A stretch of DNA of 55,744 bases from Prevotellaceae bacterium UBA4361 (GTDB taxonomy: Bacteria > Bacteroidota > Bacteroidia > Bacteroidales > Bacteroidaceae): assembly GCA_002393575.1 (NCBI GenBank), contig DGSN01000029.1, positions 1 to 55,744 of the forward strand. The letters are read 5' to 3'. Below, piece by piece: positions 41,269-50,433 of this stretch. Below the pieces are notes generated by a model. The model was given only the letters and a program-made list of their open reading frames with translations. It had not been told where the DNA came from and ran no database searches. The stretch's first letter is position 1; each line of letters starts with the position of its first letter. Position numbers and translations under genes: made by a program.

Positions 41269-43098
41269 ATGAAAAAGAAAATCAAAAATATAGTCCTCTG
41301 CTCACTGGTGGCACTGGGTGCGGGTGCTGGCTTATCTTCGTGCGAAGACTACCTGACCATCACTCCGAGCGACCGCATCGTGGAGGAAGACTTTTGGGAG
41401 GACAAGAACGACCTCCAGAATGTGGTGAATGCCTGCTATGCCCGTCTCATCAAGAACGACATCTTGAGCAAGTACATCCAGTGGGGCGAGCTGCGTGGCG
41501 ACAACTTCGAGAAAGCCACAGGTTCATCGAGCACAGACATCACCAACGTGATGAACGCCAACTTGCTCTCGACAAATGGCATGTTCAGCTGGACAGCATT
41601 CTACAATGCAATCAATTATTGTAATAAGGTACTCGCGCACGGAGAAGAAATTGTTCAGAAAGACGAAAGTTTCAGCCGTGGCGACTGGATGCCAATCCGC
41701 GCTGAGATGATGACGATTCGTGCTTTCTGCCATTACTACTTGGTGCGCACCTTTGGCGAAGTGCCATACGTCACGTTCGAATACAACAACGACAGCCAGG
41801 ATTTCCAGTTGGGACAAAGCACTCAGATTCAGGTACTCGACTCTATCATCAACGACTTGGAAAACGTGAAGGGCGATGCCATGAACGACTATGGCAACAC
41901 CGTGGCAAACGCAGGACGTGTGACGAAAAAGACGGTCTATACACTGCTTGCAGATGTCTATCTTTGGCGTGCCAGCTATAAGGCAGGCAACCAGAATATC
42001 CAAGGTTCGACCACCGCTCAGCAGGACTACGAGAAATGCGTGGAATGCTGCGACTGGGTGATGGACTACATGGTGGAGAATTACAAGAAGGAGCTGAACA
42101 AGAGCGGACTGATGCTGGGAGGAATGGACGACTTGTCAGTGGAGGATTTGCTGATTCCTGACATGGAAAGCACTGCTTCGACGGGCAACATGCTTCTGAA
42201 TCAGATTATCGGTTCCTACGACTATGTGTTCGGTGCAGGAAACTCTCGCGAAACCATCTTTGAGTTGCAACTCGACGGAACCAACAACAGCAACTCCATG
42301 ATGGGTGACTATTTCTACGAGATTTCTGACGGTTCAATTGGTTCACTAGTTTGCTCAAGCAGTTTGATGGGCAACGTGGAAACCAATCCTAACACACTCT
42401 CGCCAAGCAACATCTACACGAAGACCGACTATCGCCGCTACGAGACAGCTATGTACACAGGTAGCGACCAGACGGACTTCCCTCTGAACAAGTATATTGC
42501 AAGAACGGTGACTCAGTACAACGGTACTTCCATCTCTTCGGGCATGAAGGACAACAGTGGTGCAACTGCCATGCGAGTGGTCTATGCCAACAAGTCGGTG
42601 CCTCTCTCCTCCAACTGGATTGTATATCGCTTGAGCGACGTAATCCTGATGAAGGCTGAAGCCATGAGCCAGCTCTACTCCGACGAAGCCAAGCTGAAGG
42701 AAGCTTTCAATCTGGTGCGCATGATTTTCAAACGCTCCAACCCATTGGCTTACGAGAACCGCCCAGCAGCAGCCGACTCGCTCGACTTCAACGTGTTCAA
42801 CACGTCGGAAGGCATTGAGAACCTCGTGATGCAAGAGCGTCAGCGCGAATTCGTGGGCGAAGGCAAACGCTGGTTCGACCTCGTTCGCTATGCTCAGCGT
42901 CGCAACAGCACCACCGACATGCTCAAGCTGCTCACTCGCAAGTATGGCGACAACAAGAAGGCGATTGAAGCAAAACTGGCAACCATGCTCTCACTCTTCT
43001 CCCCTATCTACACAAATGAAATCAAAAGCAACAACTTGCTCCATCAGAACCCTGTATGGGGAACGGAAGAAAGCAGTTCAAGAACAGACAATCTGTAA
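41269..43098 (+). CDS. SusD-like outer-membrane lipoprotein (first)
   Basis: A 609-residue SusD/RagB-family binding lipoprotein that caps its SusC partner. The lipidation site is C25 (AGLSSC), followed by EDYLTITPSDRIVEEDFW, the conserved N-terminus. The TPR-rich core contains RAFCHYYLVRTFGEVPYVT, and the C-terminal part has ERQREFVGEGKRWFDLVRYA, both family hallmarks. It follows SusC by 18 bases and is followed by the fasciclin gene after 17 bases. The length is at the upper end of the normal range. Confidence 0.95.
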   Translation: MKKKIKNIVLCSLVALGAGAGLSSCEDYLTITPSDRIVEEDFWEDKNDLQNVVNACYARLIKNDILSKYIQWGELRGDNFEKATGSSSTDITNVMNANLLSTNGMFSWTAFYNAINYCNKVLAHGEEIVQKDESFSRGDWMPIRAEMMTIRAFCHYYLVRTFGEVPYVTFEYNNDSQDFQLGQSTQIQVLDSIINDLENVKGDAMNDYGNTVANAGRVTKKTVYTLLADVYLWRASYKAGNQNIQGSTTAQQDYEKCVECCDWVMDYMVENYKKELNKSGLMLGGMDDLSVEDLLIPDMESTASTGNMLLNQIIGSYDYVFGAGNSRETIFELQLDGTNNSNSMMGDYFYEISDGSIGSLVCSSSLMGNVETNPNTLSPSNIYTKTDYRRYETAMYTGSDQTDFPLNKYIARTVTQYNGTSISSGMKDNSGATAMRVVYANKSVPLSSNWIVYRLSDVILMKAEAMSQLYSDEAKLKEAFNLVRMIFKRSNPLAYENRPAAADSLDFNVFNTSEGIENLVMQERQREFVGEGKRWFDLVRYAQRRNSTTDMLKLLTRKYGDNKKAIEAKLATMLSLFSPIYTNEIKSNNLLHQNPVWGTEESSSRTDNL

Positions 43099-43115
43099 AA
43101 TAAATATTCAGAAAT

Positions 43116-45170
43116 ATGAATGCTAAGAATTTTTTCAACAAACATATCAGCACAGGTGTACTCATGTTGGTACTGGTGTCGCTGAGTTTCGGAAGTTGTA
43201 AGGAGAACATCGACGACAGCGACCTCTACACCTTCACGGGTGAAATGCTCATCGACCACTTGGAGAATCACCCCGACACGTTCAGCTCCTACGTGCAAAT
43301 CCTTGGAAGAGTACACCCAAGCCAGCGTTCCCAATCAACCATGAAGGAACTGCTTTCGGCTCGTGGAAACTACACGTGCTTCGCTCCAACGAACGAGGCC
43401 ATCGCCCACTATCTGGACTCACTCTACAATGCAGGCGAGCTCAAATCGACAGAATTGAGCGAGATACCTGATTCGCTGGCAGAGTCCATCGTTTTCAACA
43501 GTATCATTGAAAATGGCGACAACACGGCATACTCTTCGACAGAGTTCCAGGACCCAATGCCAATCAACAACATGAACGACCGTCCTATCCGTGTGACCTA
43601 CGGCAACGACTCGGATGGAACAACCGTCATCTACATCAACATCCACTCAAAGGTAGTGCAGAAGGACATCGAAGTGGAAAACGGATACATCCACACCATC
43701 AACCATGTGATTTCTCCTTCGAATGCCTCGGTGGGCGACCTCATCGTTGCAACGCCTAATACCCAGTTCTTCGGCACTCTGTTGAAGGCTACAGGATGGG
43801 ATTCAGAAATGACTGACTATCGCGACTACGACTATGACGAACTGGACGAAGCTGGCGAATTATTCAACGGTTCGAACGGTTCATGGGGCGGCCAATATCC
43901 ATTGCACCGCTACACGAAATACACGGCATTCGTGGAAACAGACTCCGTGTTTGAAGCTAACGGCATCACCGATATCGAAAGCCTCAAGGCTTACCTCCGA
44001 GAACATGCCTACTACGACGAACAAACAACCTACGACGACGACTACACCAATCCTGACAATGCAGTCAACCAGTTCGTGGCATACCACCTCGTGAAAGTAG
44101 GTCTCGACTGGAGCAGTTTGGTGACATGGTCGAACGAATATGGATTCAGCAACGGCAACAAGAACGATGGTACGTCGTTCCGCGTGAATGTTTGGGAATA
44201 CTGGGAAACGATGGGCAAGCATCGTCGCACCCTCAAAATTACAGGTATTCGTGGCAACCAGAAGCGCATCAACCGTCGTTCCGTGTATAACCTTTCGAGC
44301 TATCGCGAAGTGTCGGCTCAATCGGAACTCATTCCTGGTGTAGGTATCAGCCAGACAAACGGTTCCTACGACAACAACTCGCTCAATGGCTACTACTTCC
44401 CTATCGACGGCATCCTTCTCTGGACAGAAGACGTGCCTACGAAGGTGCTCAACGAACGTATGCGCTACGACATCTGTTCGCTCCTGCCTGAGCTTATCAA
44501 TGCCAACTGCCGCATCAAGGACTCGAAGGGTAGTAAGGGCTACTGGTTCTACACACACAACTACTTTGAGAACATTCCAATCATGTCGAGCGAAACCGAA
44601 TTCTGCTACCTCGCCAACGAAGCAGGCAATGGTGGTTCAGGTTCTTGGACCAACTACCAAATCGACGAATTCAACATCCACGGCATCTACGACTTCGTAA
44701 TGAAACTTCCACCTGTGCCTTACACGGGTACTTACGAAATCCGCTACGGTATCAATGCCAACAACAACCGAGGCATGGCACAGATTTATGTGGGTACGAA
44801 TCCGAACAACCTCCCTGCCATTGGCATTCCTCTCGACCTCCGCATCGACGGTAACAACGCCTTCGTGGGATGGAAGAGCGATGCCGACCTGGGTTCAACA
44901 GAAGCCATCGACGAACTCGACAAGCAAATGCGCAACAATGGTTACATGAAGGGACCTAAATACTTCTGCCCAGCGCAGAACGTGCCAGGTCGTGATTGCG
45001 TCATCTGCCTGCGCCGCGTCATCTTCACAGGACAGCTCGAAGCTGGACAAACTTACTACATCCGATTCAAGTCGGTACTCAACAATTCCAACTCTGAGTT
45101 CTTCTTCGACTACCTCGAACTCGTGCCTAAGTCTATCTACAATGGCGATACAGCCGAGGACAAATGGTGA
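43116..45170 (+). CDS. Fasciclin-domain lipoprotein (second)
   Basis: A 684-residue lipoprotein with lipidation at C28 (LSFGSC). Two fasciclin domains follow: the first at about 45-200 (NYTCFAPTNEAIAHYLDSL to ENGYIHTINHVISP), the second at about 205-470 (FGTLLKATGW, YTAFVETDSVF, GYYFPIDGILLW). The C-terminal 200 residues are a beta-rich domain (TGTYEIRYGINANNNRGMAQ to EFFFDYLELVPKS) likely to be another ligand-binding module. Its place between SusCD pairs suggests a surface glycan-binding protein in the role that SusE/SusF-like proteins play elsewhere. The substrate is unknown. Confidence 0.85.
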   Translation: MNAKNFFNKHISTGVLMLVLVSLSFGSCKENIDDSDLYTFTGEMLIDHLENHPDTFSSYVQILGRVHPSQRSQSTMKELLSARGNYTCFAPTNEAIAHYLDSLYNAGELKSTELSEIPDSLAESIVFNSIIENGDNTAYSSTEFQDPMPINNMNDRPIRVTYGNDSDGTTVIYINIHSKVVQKDIEVENGYIHTINHVISPSNASVGDLIVATPNTQFFGTLLKATGWDSEMTDYRDYDYDELDEAGELFNGSNGSWGGQYPLHRYTKYTAFVETDSVFEANGITDIESLKAYLREHAYYDEQTTYDDDYTNPDNAVNQFVAYHLVKVGLDWSSLVTWSNEYGFSNGNKNDGTSFRVNVWEYWETMGKHRRTLKITGIRGNQKRINRRSVYNLSSYREVSAQSELIPGVGISQTNGSYDNNSLNGYYFPIDGILLWTEDVPTKVLNERMRYDICSLLPELINANCRIKDSKGSKGYWFYTHNYFENIPIMSSETEFCYLANEAGNGGSGSWTNYQIDEFNIHGIYDFVMKLPPVPYTGTYEIRYGINANNNRGMAQIYVGTNPNNLPAIGIPLDLRIDGNNAFVGWKSDADLGSTEAIDELDKQMRNNGYMKGPKYFCPAQNVPGRDCVICLRRVIFTGQLEAGQTYYIRFKSVLNNSNSEFFFDYLELVPKSIYNGDTAEDKW

Positions 45171-45206
45171 TTTCAGTTCTCAAGAAACACTCTAAAAACA
45201 AAAGTT

Positions 45207-46982
45207 ATGAAAAGACTACATAGATATTCATTCATCTCACGCTCCCTGCCACTCTTGTTGCTACTTGTAGCAAGCAGTTGCTCGGACGACCACTTCACAG
45301 TTGACCCTGAAGTGGAAGGCAGAAGTACGGTTTGGGAAACCATCAAGTCGAACTCCGAACTCTCTGAGTTTGCCGACATCCTATCGAGCATCCACTACTC
45401 CAAATCGAGAGGAAACACCACCAGCCAAACTTACGCCGACTTGCTCAACCACGACCAGACGTTCACGGTTTGGGCACCAGCCAATGGCACCTTCAACTAC
45501 GAGAACTGCAAGCAACTCATTGCCAGCGGCAGTGCGGGTGCATACAAAGTGGAGACTGAACTCATCCGCAACTGTATGGCTCGTTACACCCACTTGCTGA
45601 GTGGCAGCAAGGTAGAGGAAATCAAGCTCTTCAACGACAAATCTGCCATCTTCAACTGCGCTTCGGCAACACTCAAGAACCAGACCATCACGAGGTCGAA
45701 CATCGGTGCTGCCAATGGCGTGGTTCACATTCTGAGCGGTGCTCCAACGTATTTGCCAAACATCTACGAATTCATCGAGTCACGCACGGACCTCGACTCG
45801 CTCAACAGATTCCTGAAGACCTACGAGGAACAAGTGTTCAACGAATCCCAGAGCACACAAGGTCCAACCATAGATGGCAACATCACTTGGGTCGATTCCA
45901 TCAGCTACCTCGACAACCGCTATTTCAACGTCATCAATGCACAGCTGAACAGCGAGGACAGTACCTACGTGATGGTGATGCCAAACAACGATGCTTGGAC
46001 ATACGCCTACAACAAAATCAGAGGCTACTACAACTACCAACCTGAATACGTGCAAACCATCGTTTCGGTGGATGACAACGGCAATGAATCAACCGAGACT
46101 AAGACCACGAGTTACTCTCAGGAAGAGATTGACTCCATCACTCGGTTCTACATCAACCACACCACCGCTCGAAACCTCGTTTTCAATGTGAACGAACAAT
46201 TCGGTCATCCTTACACCGACTTCACAAAACCTGGTGCATGCGACTCTCTGAAGAGCACGTGGGGCGATGCGTTCGACGACCCACATAGCGTGGCACTCTT
46301 CGATGGCAAATCGCCTGTCGAGCTGAGCAACGGCTATGCTTATGTAGTTGACCACTTCAACTATCGCCCAGAAGACTCTTGGCTCTTCCTGGAGGACTAC
46401 GAAGCAGAACGCTACTACGAAAGCTACAGCTCCTGCACGCCTCTCTCCAACCGCATCTACACCAACTGGAGCTACATGACGGACTCTACCGACATCAGCA
46501 CCCTCAAAGACACTCTCATCCAGGAAACGGTTCTTCGACTCTCTCCTACTCGTGCCACAGCCAACAGCAGCGTCACATTCCGTCTGCCTAACACGCTTTC
46601 GACGAAATACGACATCTATGCAGTGATGGCATACAACACAAGTGTGAATCGCCCTTACCAGTTCCGTGCAAATCTCAACTACCACAAGTCGTCACGTACC
46701 AGCTCACGCCAGCAGCTCACAGCCATAGAGGGCGTAAACGGCAGCGGACGAAACTTTGTGTCGAAACCACCACACGTTGACGAAAAGGGACAGTTCCATT
46801 TCAACGATAGCGTACTCGTCGCAAAGGATTTTGAACTACCAGTAGCATACGTCGGAATCGAAGATGCTTACGTCACACTCGAAATCCAGTCGTACATGAC
46901 TTCAAGCCAGCGTACCACCTACACCAACGAGTTGCTCATCGACAAAATCGTTCTTGTACCAAAAGAGAAAACTGAAGAATAA
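45207..46982 (+). CDS. Fasciclin-domain lipoprotein (third)
   Basis: A 591-residue lipoprotein with lipidation at C25 (LLVASSC). The first fasciclin domain is at about 40-180 (TFTVWAPANGTFNYENC, NGVVHILSGAP), the second at about 185-370 (YVMVMPNNDAWTYAYNKI, LSNGYAYVVDHF). The C-terminal part (about 400-590) is beta-rich (SSVTFRLPNTLSTKYDIYAV, NELLIDKIVLVPKE) and parallels the C-terminal domain of the previous protein, so the two are probably diverged paralogues. It precedes the second SusC by 26 bases. It probably binds ligand at the cell surface. Confidence 0.85.
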   Translation: MKRLHRYSFISRSLPLLLLLVASSCSDDHFTVDPEVEGRSTVWETIKSNSELSEFADILSSIHYSKSRGNTTSQTYADLLNHDQTFTVWAPANGTFNYENCKQLIASGSAGAYKVETELIRNCMARYTHLLSGSKVEEIKLFNDKSAIFNCASATLKNQTITRSNIGAANGVVHILSGAPTYLPNIYEFIESRTDLDSLNRFLKTYEEQVFNESQSTQGPTIDGNITWVDSISYLDNRYFNVINAQLNSEDSTYVMVMPNNDAWTYAYNKIRGYYNYQPEYVQTIVSVDDNGNESTETKTTSYSQEEIDSITRFYINHTTARNLVFNVNEQFGHPYTDFTKPGACDSLKSTWGDAFDDPHSVALFDGKSPVELSNGYAYVVDHFNYRPEDSWLFLEDYEAERYYESYSSCTPLSNRIYTNWSYMTDSTDISTLKDTLIQETVLRLSPTRATANSSVTFRLPNTLSTKYDIYAVMAYNTSVNRPYQFRANLNYHKSSRTSSRQQLTAIEGVNGSGRNFVSKPPHVDEKGQFHFNDSVLVAKDFELPVAYVGIEDAYVTLEIQSYMTSSQRTTYTNELLIDKIVLVPKEKTEE

Positions 46983-47008
46983 TGTTTTTAGTAAAATTCT
47001 AAACATCT

Positions 47009-50000
47009 ATGCTACAATATCATAATATAATAAGAGTCACGGCAGGTGCCCTCCTGTTTTCTTGTGCCAATTTGCTGATGGCACAAGAAGAAGCAACCGA
47101 CACCACGAAGGCAGCACCACGCCAGCGTGTCGCTCGACCTGCCCCTAAATATGAGATGAAAGAGGTGAAAGGAAAAGTCATCGATGCTGCCACCCGTAAG
47201 CCCATAGATGGAGCCAGAGTGCAAGCATTCAACGACAACCGCTATTCCACGATGACCGACGAGCAGGGCAACTACACCATCAGCGTGCCACGATTCGTCA
47301 CCTCCCTCTATGTCACAGTTCCGCAATACAACGACGCACAAGTGGCTATTGCCAATGGCACGAGCGCACCTGTCGCTGCTTTGCAAAGCACTGAACTGAA
47401 GAGCATCTACCAACCTACCACCACTATCAACTCCACTGCTGTTGCCAACATCAACATGTCATCGGGCATTTCCATCGACGGCGACATCGAGAAGCAACTC
47501 GGAGGAGACATCCGCACCATCAATCGTTCAGGCATCCAAGGACAGGGTGCAGCCATGTTCATTCATGGACTCAATTCCCTCAACCTCAATTCCCAGCCAC
47601 TCGTCATTCTCGACGGCATGATGATGGACCTCCAGCTCGACCGACAAGCCATCCACGACGGATTCTTCAACAACATCCTCGCAGGCATCGACCCTGAGGA
47701 CATCGAATCGGTGGAAGTGCTCAAGAATGCCACATCCCTCTACGGAGCTCGCGGTGCCAACGGCGTCATCGTCATCAACACCAAGCGTGGACACTCCATG
47801 GCAACCAAAATCAACGTGAACATCTTCGGAGGATTCGAACTGGCTCCAGACTACACAAAGATGATGAACAGCAGCCAGTACAAGAACTATGTGAGCGAAC
47901 TCATCGGAACAACCAAGTTCGGACAGAACAACTCCACTGCATCCACTTCCATTCCGTTCCTCAACGACAATCCCGACTACTACTGGTATCCTATGTACCA
48001 CAACGAAACCGATTGGAGCAAGGAACTCTACCGCACTGCATTCACCCAGAACTACAAAGTGAACGTGCAAGGTGGTGATGACGTTGCCATGTACAACTTG
48101 TCGCTCGGCTATGCCAATTCCAAATCCACAGCCAAGGAGAACGGATTCAATCGCTTGAACATCCGCTTCAACACCGACATCAAGCTTGTCAAGAACCTCT
48201 CCACCCAGCTCGACGTGGCTTACTCACGCCTCACCTACAATCTTCGCGACAACGGTTGGACAGAATCCTACGCCACCAGCACCATTTCTTCTCCAAACGT
48301 ACTCGGACTCATCCAGTCCCCATTCCTTTCCATGTATAGCTACTACACGGGCGATGACCTCAAGCTTCATCCATCACAAGTCTATGCAGGAAAGTACGTC
48401 AACGACGACAACTACCCATTCAACTTTGCCTCTCGCTATGGCAGCAACACAGCCCTCGCCAACCCTTACTGGATTCTCCAGAACGGCGACGGAAACAACA
48501 AGAACAACCAGGAAGTGACTCAGTTCATCCTCAACATCAAGCCAAAGTGGGAAATCAACTCTCACCTCAACTTGACCAACCGCTTCTCCTATCAGCTCAA
48601 CCGTACCAGCGAGAAATACTACCTTCCTGAGGCAGGTACTCCAATCTACAACCTCGTCGGACTCGGCGATGTCACCTCTGGCATCAAGAGTTTCTTCGGA
48701 AAGGAGACAGCCATCTTCGAGGATGCACGCCTCACCTGGCATTGCAACTATGGTTCACACAACGTGGCAGCCTTCGGCGGATTCCGCTTCACCAGCAACT
48801 CCTATTCCGACGACTCCATGACGGGCTACAACTCGGGTAACGACAAGATGCCCGACATGAAGTACTCGCTCCAGTTCCGTTCCGTGAATGGCAACAACGA
48901 CGTATGGCGCAACATCGCATGGTATGCACAAGGCAGCTACAACTACCGCGAGAAATACTATGCCGAGCTCTCCGTCAGCATGGAGTCATCCTCACGCTTT
49001 GGCAAGGAAGCCAAGGAGGGACTCAAGCTCTTCGGAGTGAAATGGGGCATCTTCCCATCACTCCAGCTCGGATGGGTACTCACCAACGAATCATGGTTCC
49101 AAAAGCTCAAGGGCGTTGACTATCTGAAACTCACTCTCGGCTACGACGAAAGCGGAAACGATGCCATCCCTTACTCATCATCCCGCACATACTACCAGTC
49201 AGCCGAATTCCTCAAGCAAGCCACAGCCCTTCAGCTCATCAACATCGAGAACCCTGAAATACAGTGGGAAACCACTCGTCGCTTCACGGCAGGACTGAAC
49301 GGTTCCTTTGCCCACAACCGCATCCAGGCAGGTATCGAATTCTATGTGGCAAAGACCAGCAACCTCTTGACACTCAAGGAGAACAACTACATGACGGGTC
49401 TGGGTTCCTACTGGGCAAACGACGGTCGCCTTCGCAACGTAGGCGCAGATGCCCATGTCAACATCGTTGCCATCAACAACAAGAACTTCAAGTGGCAAAT
49501 CGGTGCTTCACTCGGACATTACAAGAACACCATCGAGTCACTGCCTGAGGGCAATTACACCACTAAAGTCTATGGTGCAGAACTCCTCACAGCACAAGGA
49601 CAAGCGATGGGACTCTTCTACGGCTACCAGACCGCAGGCGTGTTCTCCACAACCGAGGAAGCCTACAAAGCACACAATGGCAACGAACCACTCCGCTACC
49701 CTACTGGCATCAAGAACGACCCATATAAGTACTTCTCCGCCGGCGATGTACATTTCGTAGATCAGAACAAAGACGGAATCATCGACGATGCAGACAAAAC
49801 CGTCATCGGAGACCCTAATCCCGACATCTACGGAAACATCTACACCAAGTTCAACTACAAGCGCTGGGCACTCAACATCAATTTCAAGTATTCACTTGGA
49901 AACGACATCTACAACTACCAGCGCAGCCAGCTCGAATCGCTCAGCGGATTCTACAACCAGACCATCGCAGCAGTCAATCGCTGGACCGTGGAAGGACAAC

Positions 50001-50317
50001 ACACCAACATGCCACGACTCATGTCAACCACTGCCGATGAGTGGGTCAACAACGAACGATTCTCCGACCGTTGGATTGAAGATGGCAGCTACCTCAAGCT
50101 CAAGAATGTACGCCTGTCCTACGACCTGCCTCTCAACCTCTCCTGGATTCAAGGCATCACCATCTGGGGCGAAGCCAACAACCTCTTCGTCATCACGCCT
50201 TATTCAGGCAAGGACCCTGAATTTGCTGTCAGCAACAGCATCCTCTATCAGGGCATCGATGCAGGTCTCCTGCCATCCAACCGCAGCTTCAACCTCGGCG
50301 TGAAAATCAACCTGTAA
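47009..50317 (+). CDS. SusC-like TonB-dependent outer-membrane transporter (second)
   Basis: An 1102-residue SusC-family protein. The signal peptide ends near NLLMAQ. An unusual linker rich in Thr, Arg and Pro (EEATDTTKAAPRQRVARPAP) precedes the regulatory-like domain (KGKVIDAATRKPIDGARVQ). The plug (IHGLNSLNLNSQPLVILDG, VLKNATSLYGARGANGVIV) and a barrel ending NLGVKINL follow. It is only distantly similar to the first SusC. Codons are strongly C-ending (CTC for leucine, ATC for isoleucine), unlike the first SusC, so the two pairs may have separate histories. A 116-base gap with a large hairpin separates it from its SusD. Confidence 0.94.
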   Translation: MLQYHNIIRVTAGALLFSCANLLMAQEEATDTTKAAPRQRVARPAPKYEMKEVKGKVIDAATRKPIDGARVQAFNDNRYSTMTDEQGNYTISVPRFVTSLYVTVPQYNDAQVAIANGTSAPVAALQSTELKSIYQPTTTINSTAVANINMSSGISIDGDIEKQLGGDIRTINRSGIQGQGAAMFIHGLNSLNLNSQPLVILDGMMMDLQLDRQAIHDGFFNNILAGIDPEDIESVEVLKNATSLYGARGANGVIVINTKRGHSMATKINVNIFGGFELAPDYTKMMNSSQYKNYVSELIGTTKFGQNNSTASTSIPFLNDNPDYYWYPMYHNETDWSKELYRTAFTQNYKVNVQGGDDVAMYNLSLGYANSKSTAKENGFNRLNIRFNTDIKLVKNLSTQLDVAYSRLTYNLRDNGWTESYATSTISSPNVLGLIQSPFLSMYSYYTGDDLKLHPSQVYAGKYVNDDNYPFNFASRYGSNTALANPYWILQNGDGNNKNNQEVTQFILNIKPKWEINSHLNLTNRFSYQLNRTSEKYYLPEAGTPIYNLVGLGDVTSGIKSFFGKETAIFEDARLTWHCNYGSHNVAAFGGFRFTSNSYSDDSMTGYNSGNDKMPDMKYSLQFRSVNGNNDVWRNIAWYAQGSYNYREKYYAELSVSMESSSRFGKEAKEGLKLFGVKWGIFPSLQLGWVLTNESWFQKLKGVDYLKLTLGYDESGNDAIPYSSSRTYYQSAEFLKQATALQLINIENPEIQWETTRRFTAGLNGSFAHNRIQAGIEFYVAKTSNLLTLKENNYMTGLGSYWANDGRLRNVGADAHVNIVAINNKNFKWQIGASLGHYKNTIESLPEGNYTTKVYGAELLTAQGQAMGLFYGYQTAGVFSTTEEAYKAHNGNEPLRYPTGIKNDPYKYFSAGDVHFVDQNKDGIIDDADKTVIGDPNPDIYGNIYTKFNYKRWALNINFKYSLGNDIYNYQRSQLESLSGFYNQTIAAVNRWTVEGQHTNMPRLMSTTADEWVNNERFSDRWIEDGSYLKLKNVRLSYDLPLNLSWIQGITIWGEANNLFVITPYSGKDPEFAVSNSILYQGIDAGLLPSNRSFNLGVKINL

Positions 50318-50330
50318 AGTAAAAAACAAA

Positions 50331-50414
50331 GACCCTCCCCAACCCTCCCTGTGAGGGAGGGAGAAACCATCCGAATGGCCATTTCCTCCCTCACAGGGAG
50401 GGTTAGGGTGGGTC
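50331..50414 (+). repeat. Large inverted repeat between susC2 and susD2
   Basis: Thirty-base arms at 50331-50360 and 50385-50414 are reverse complements at 28 positions; they contain CCCTCCCTGTGAGGGAGG, which is itself palindromic. The RNA hairpin would be very stable, and sits 14 bases after the susC stop and 19 bases before the susD ATG. It could protect or attenuate the transcript and set the SusC to SusD ratio. No T-run follows, so it is not a standard terminator. The loop contains CATCCGAATGGCC, related to other window repeats. Confidence 0.8.
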
Positions 50415-50433
50415 TCCTAAAAACTTATAAATT

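Noticed and set aside
50411..50433. GTCTCCTAAA after the susC2-susD2 hairpin as a fourth copy of the GTCTCC/GGAGAC element
   Set aside because: Only the first ten bases match and no distal GGAGAC arm follows at the expected distance; it is likely chance or a distant remnant.
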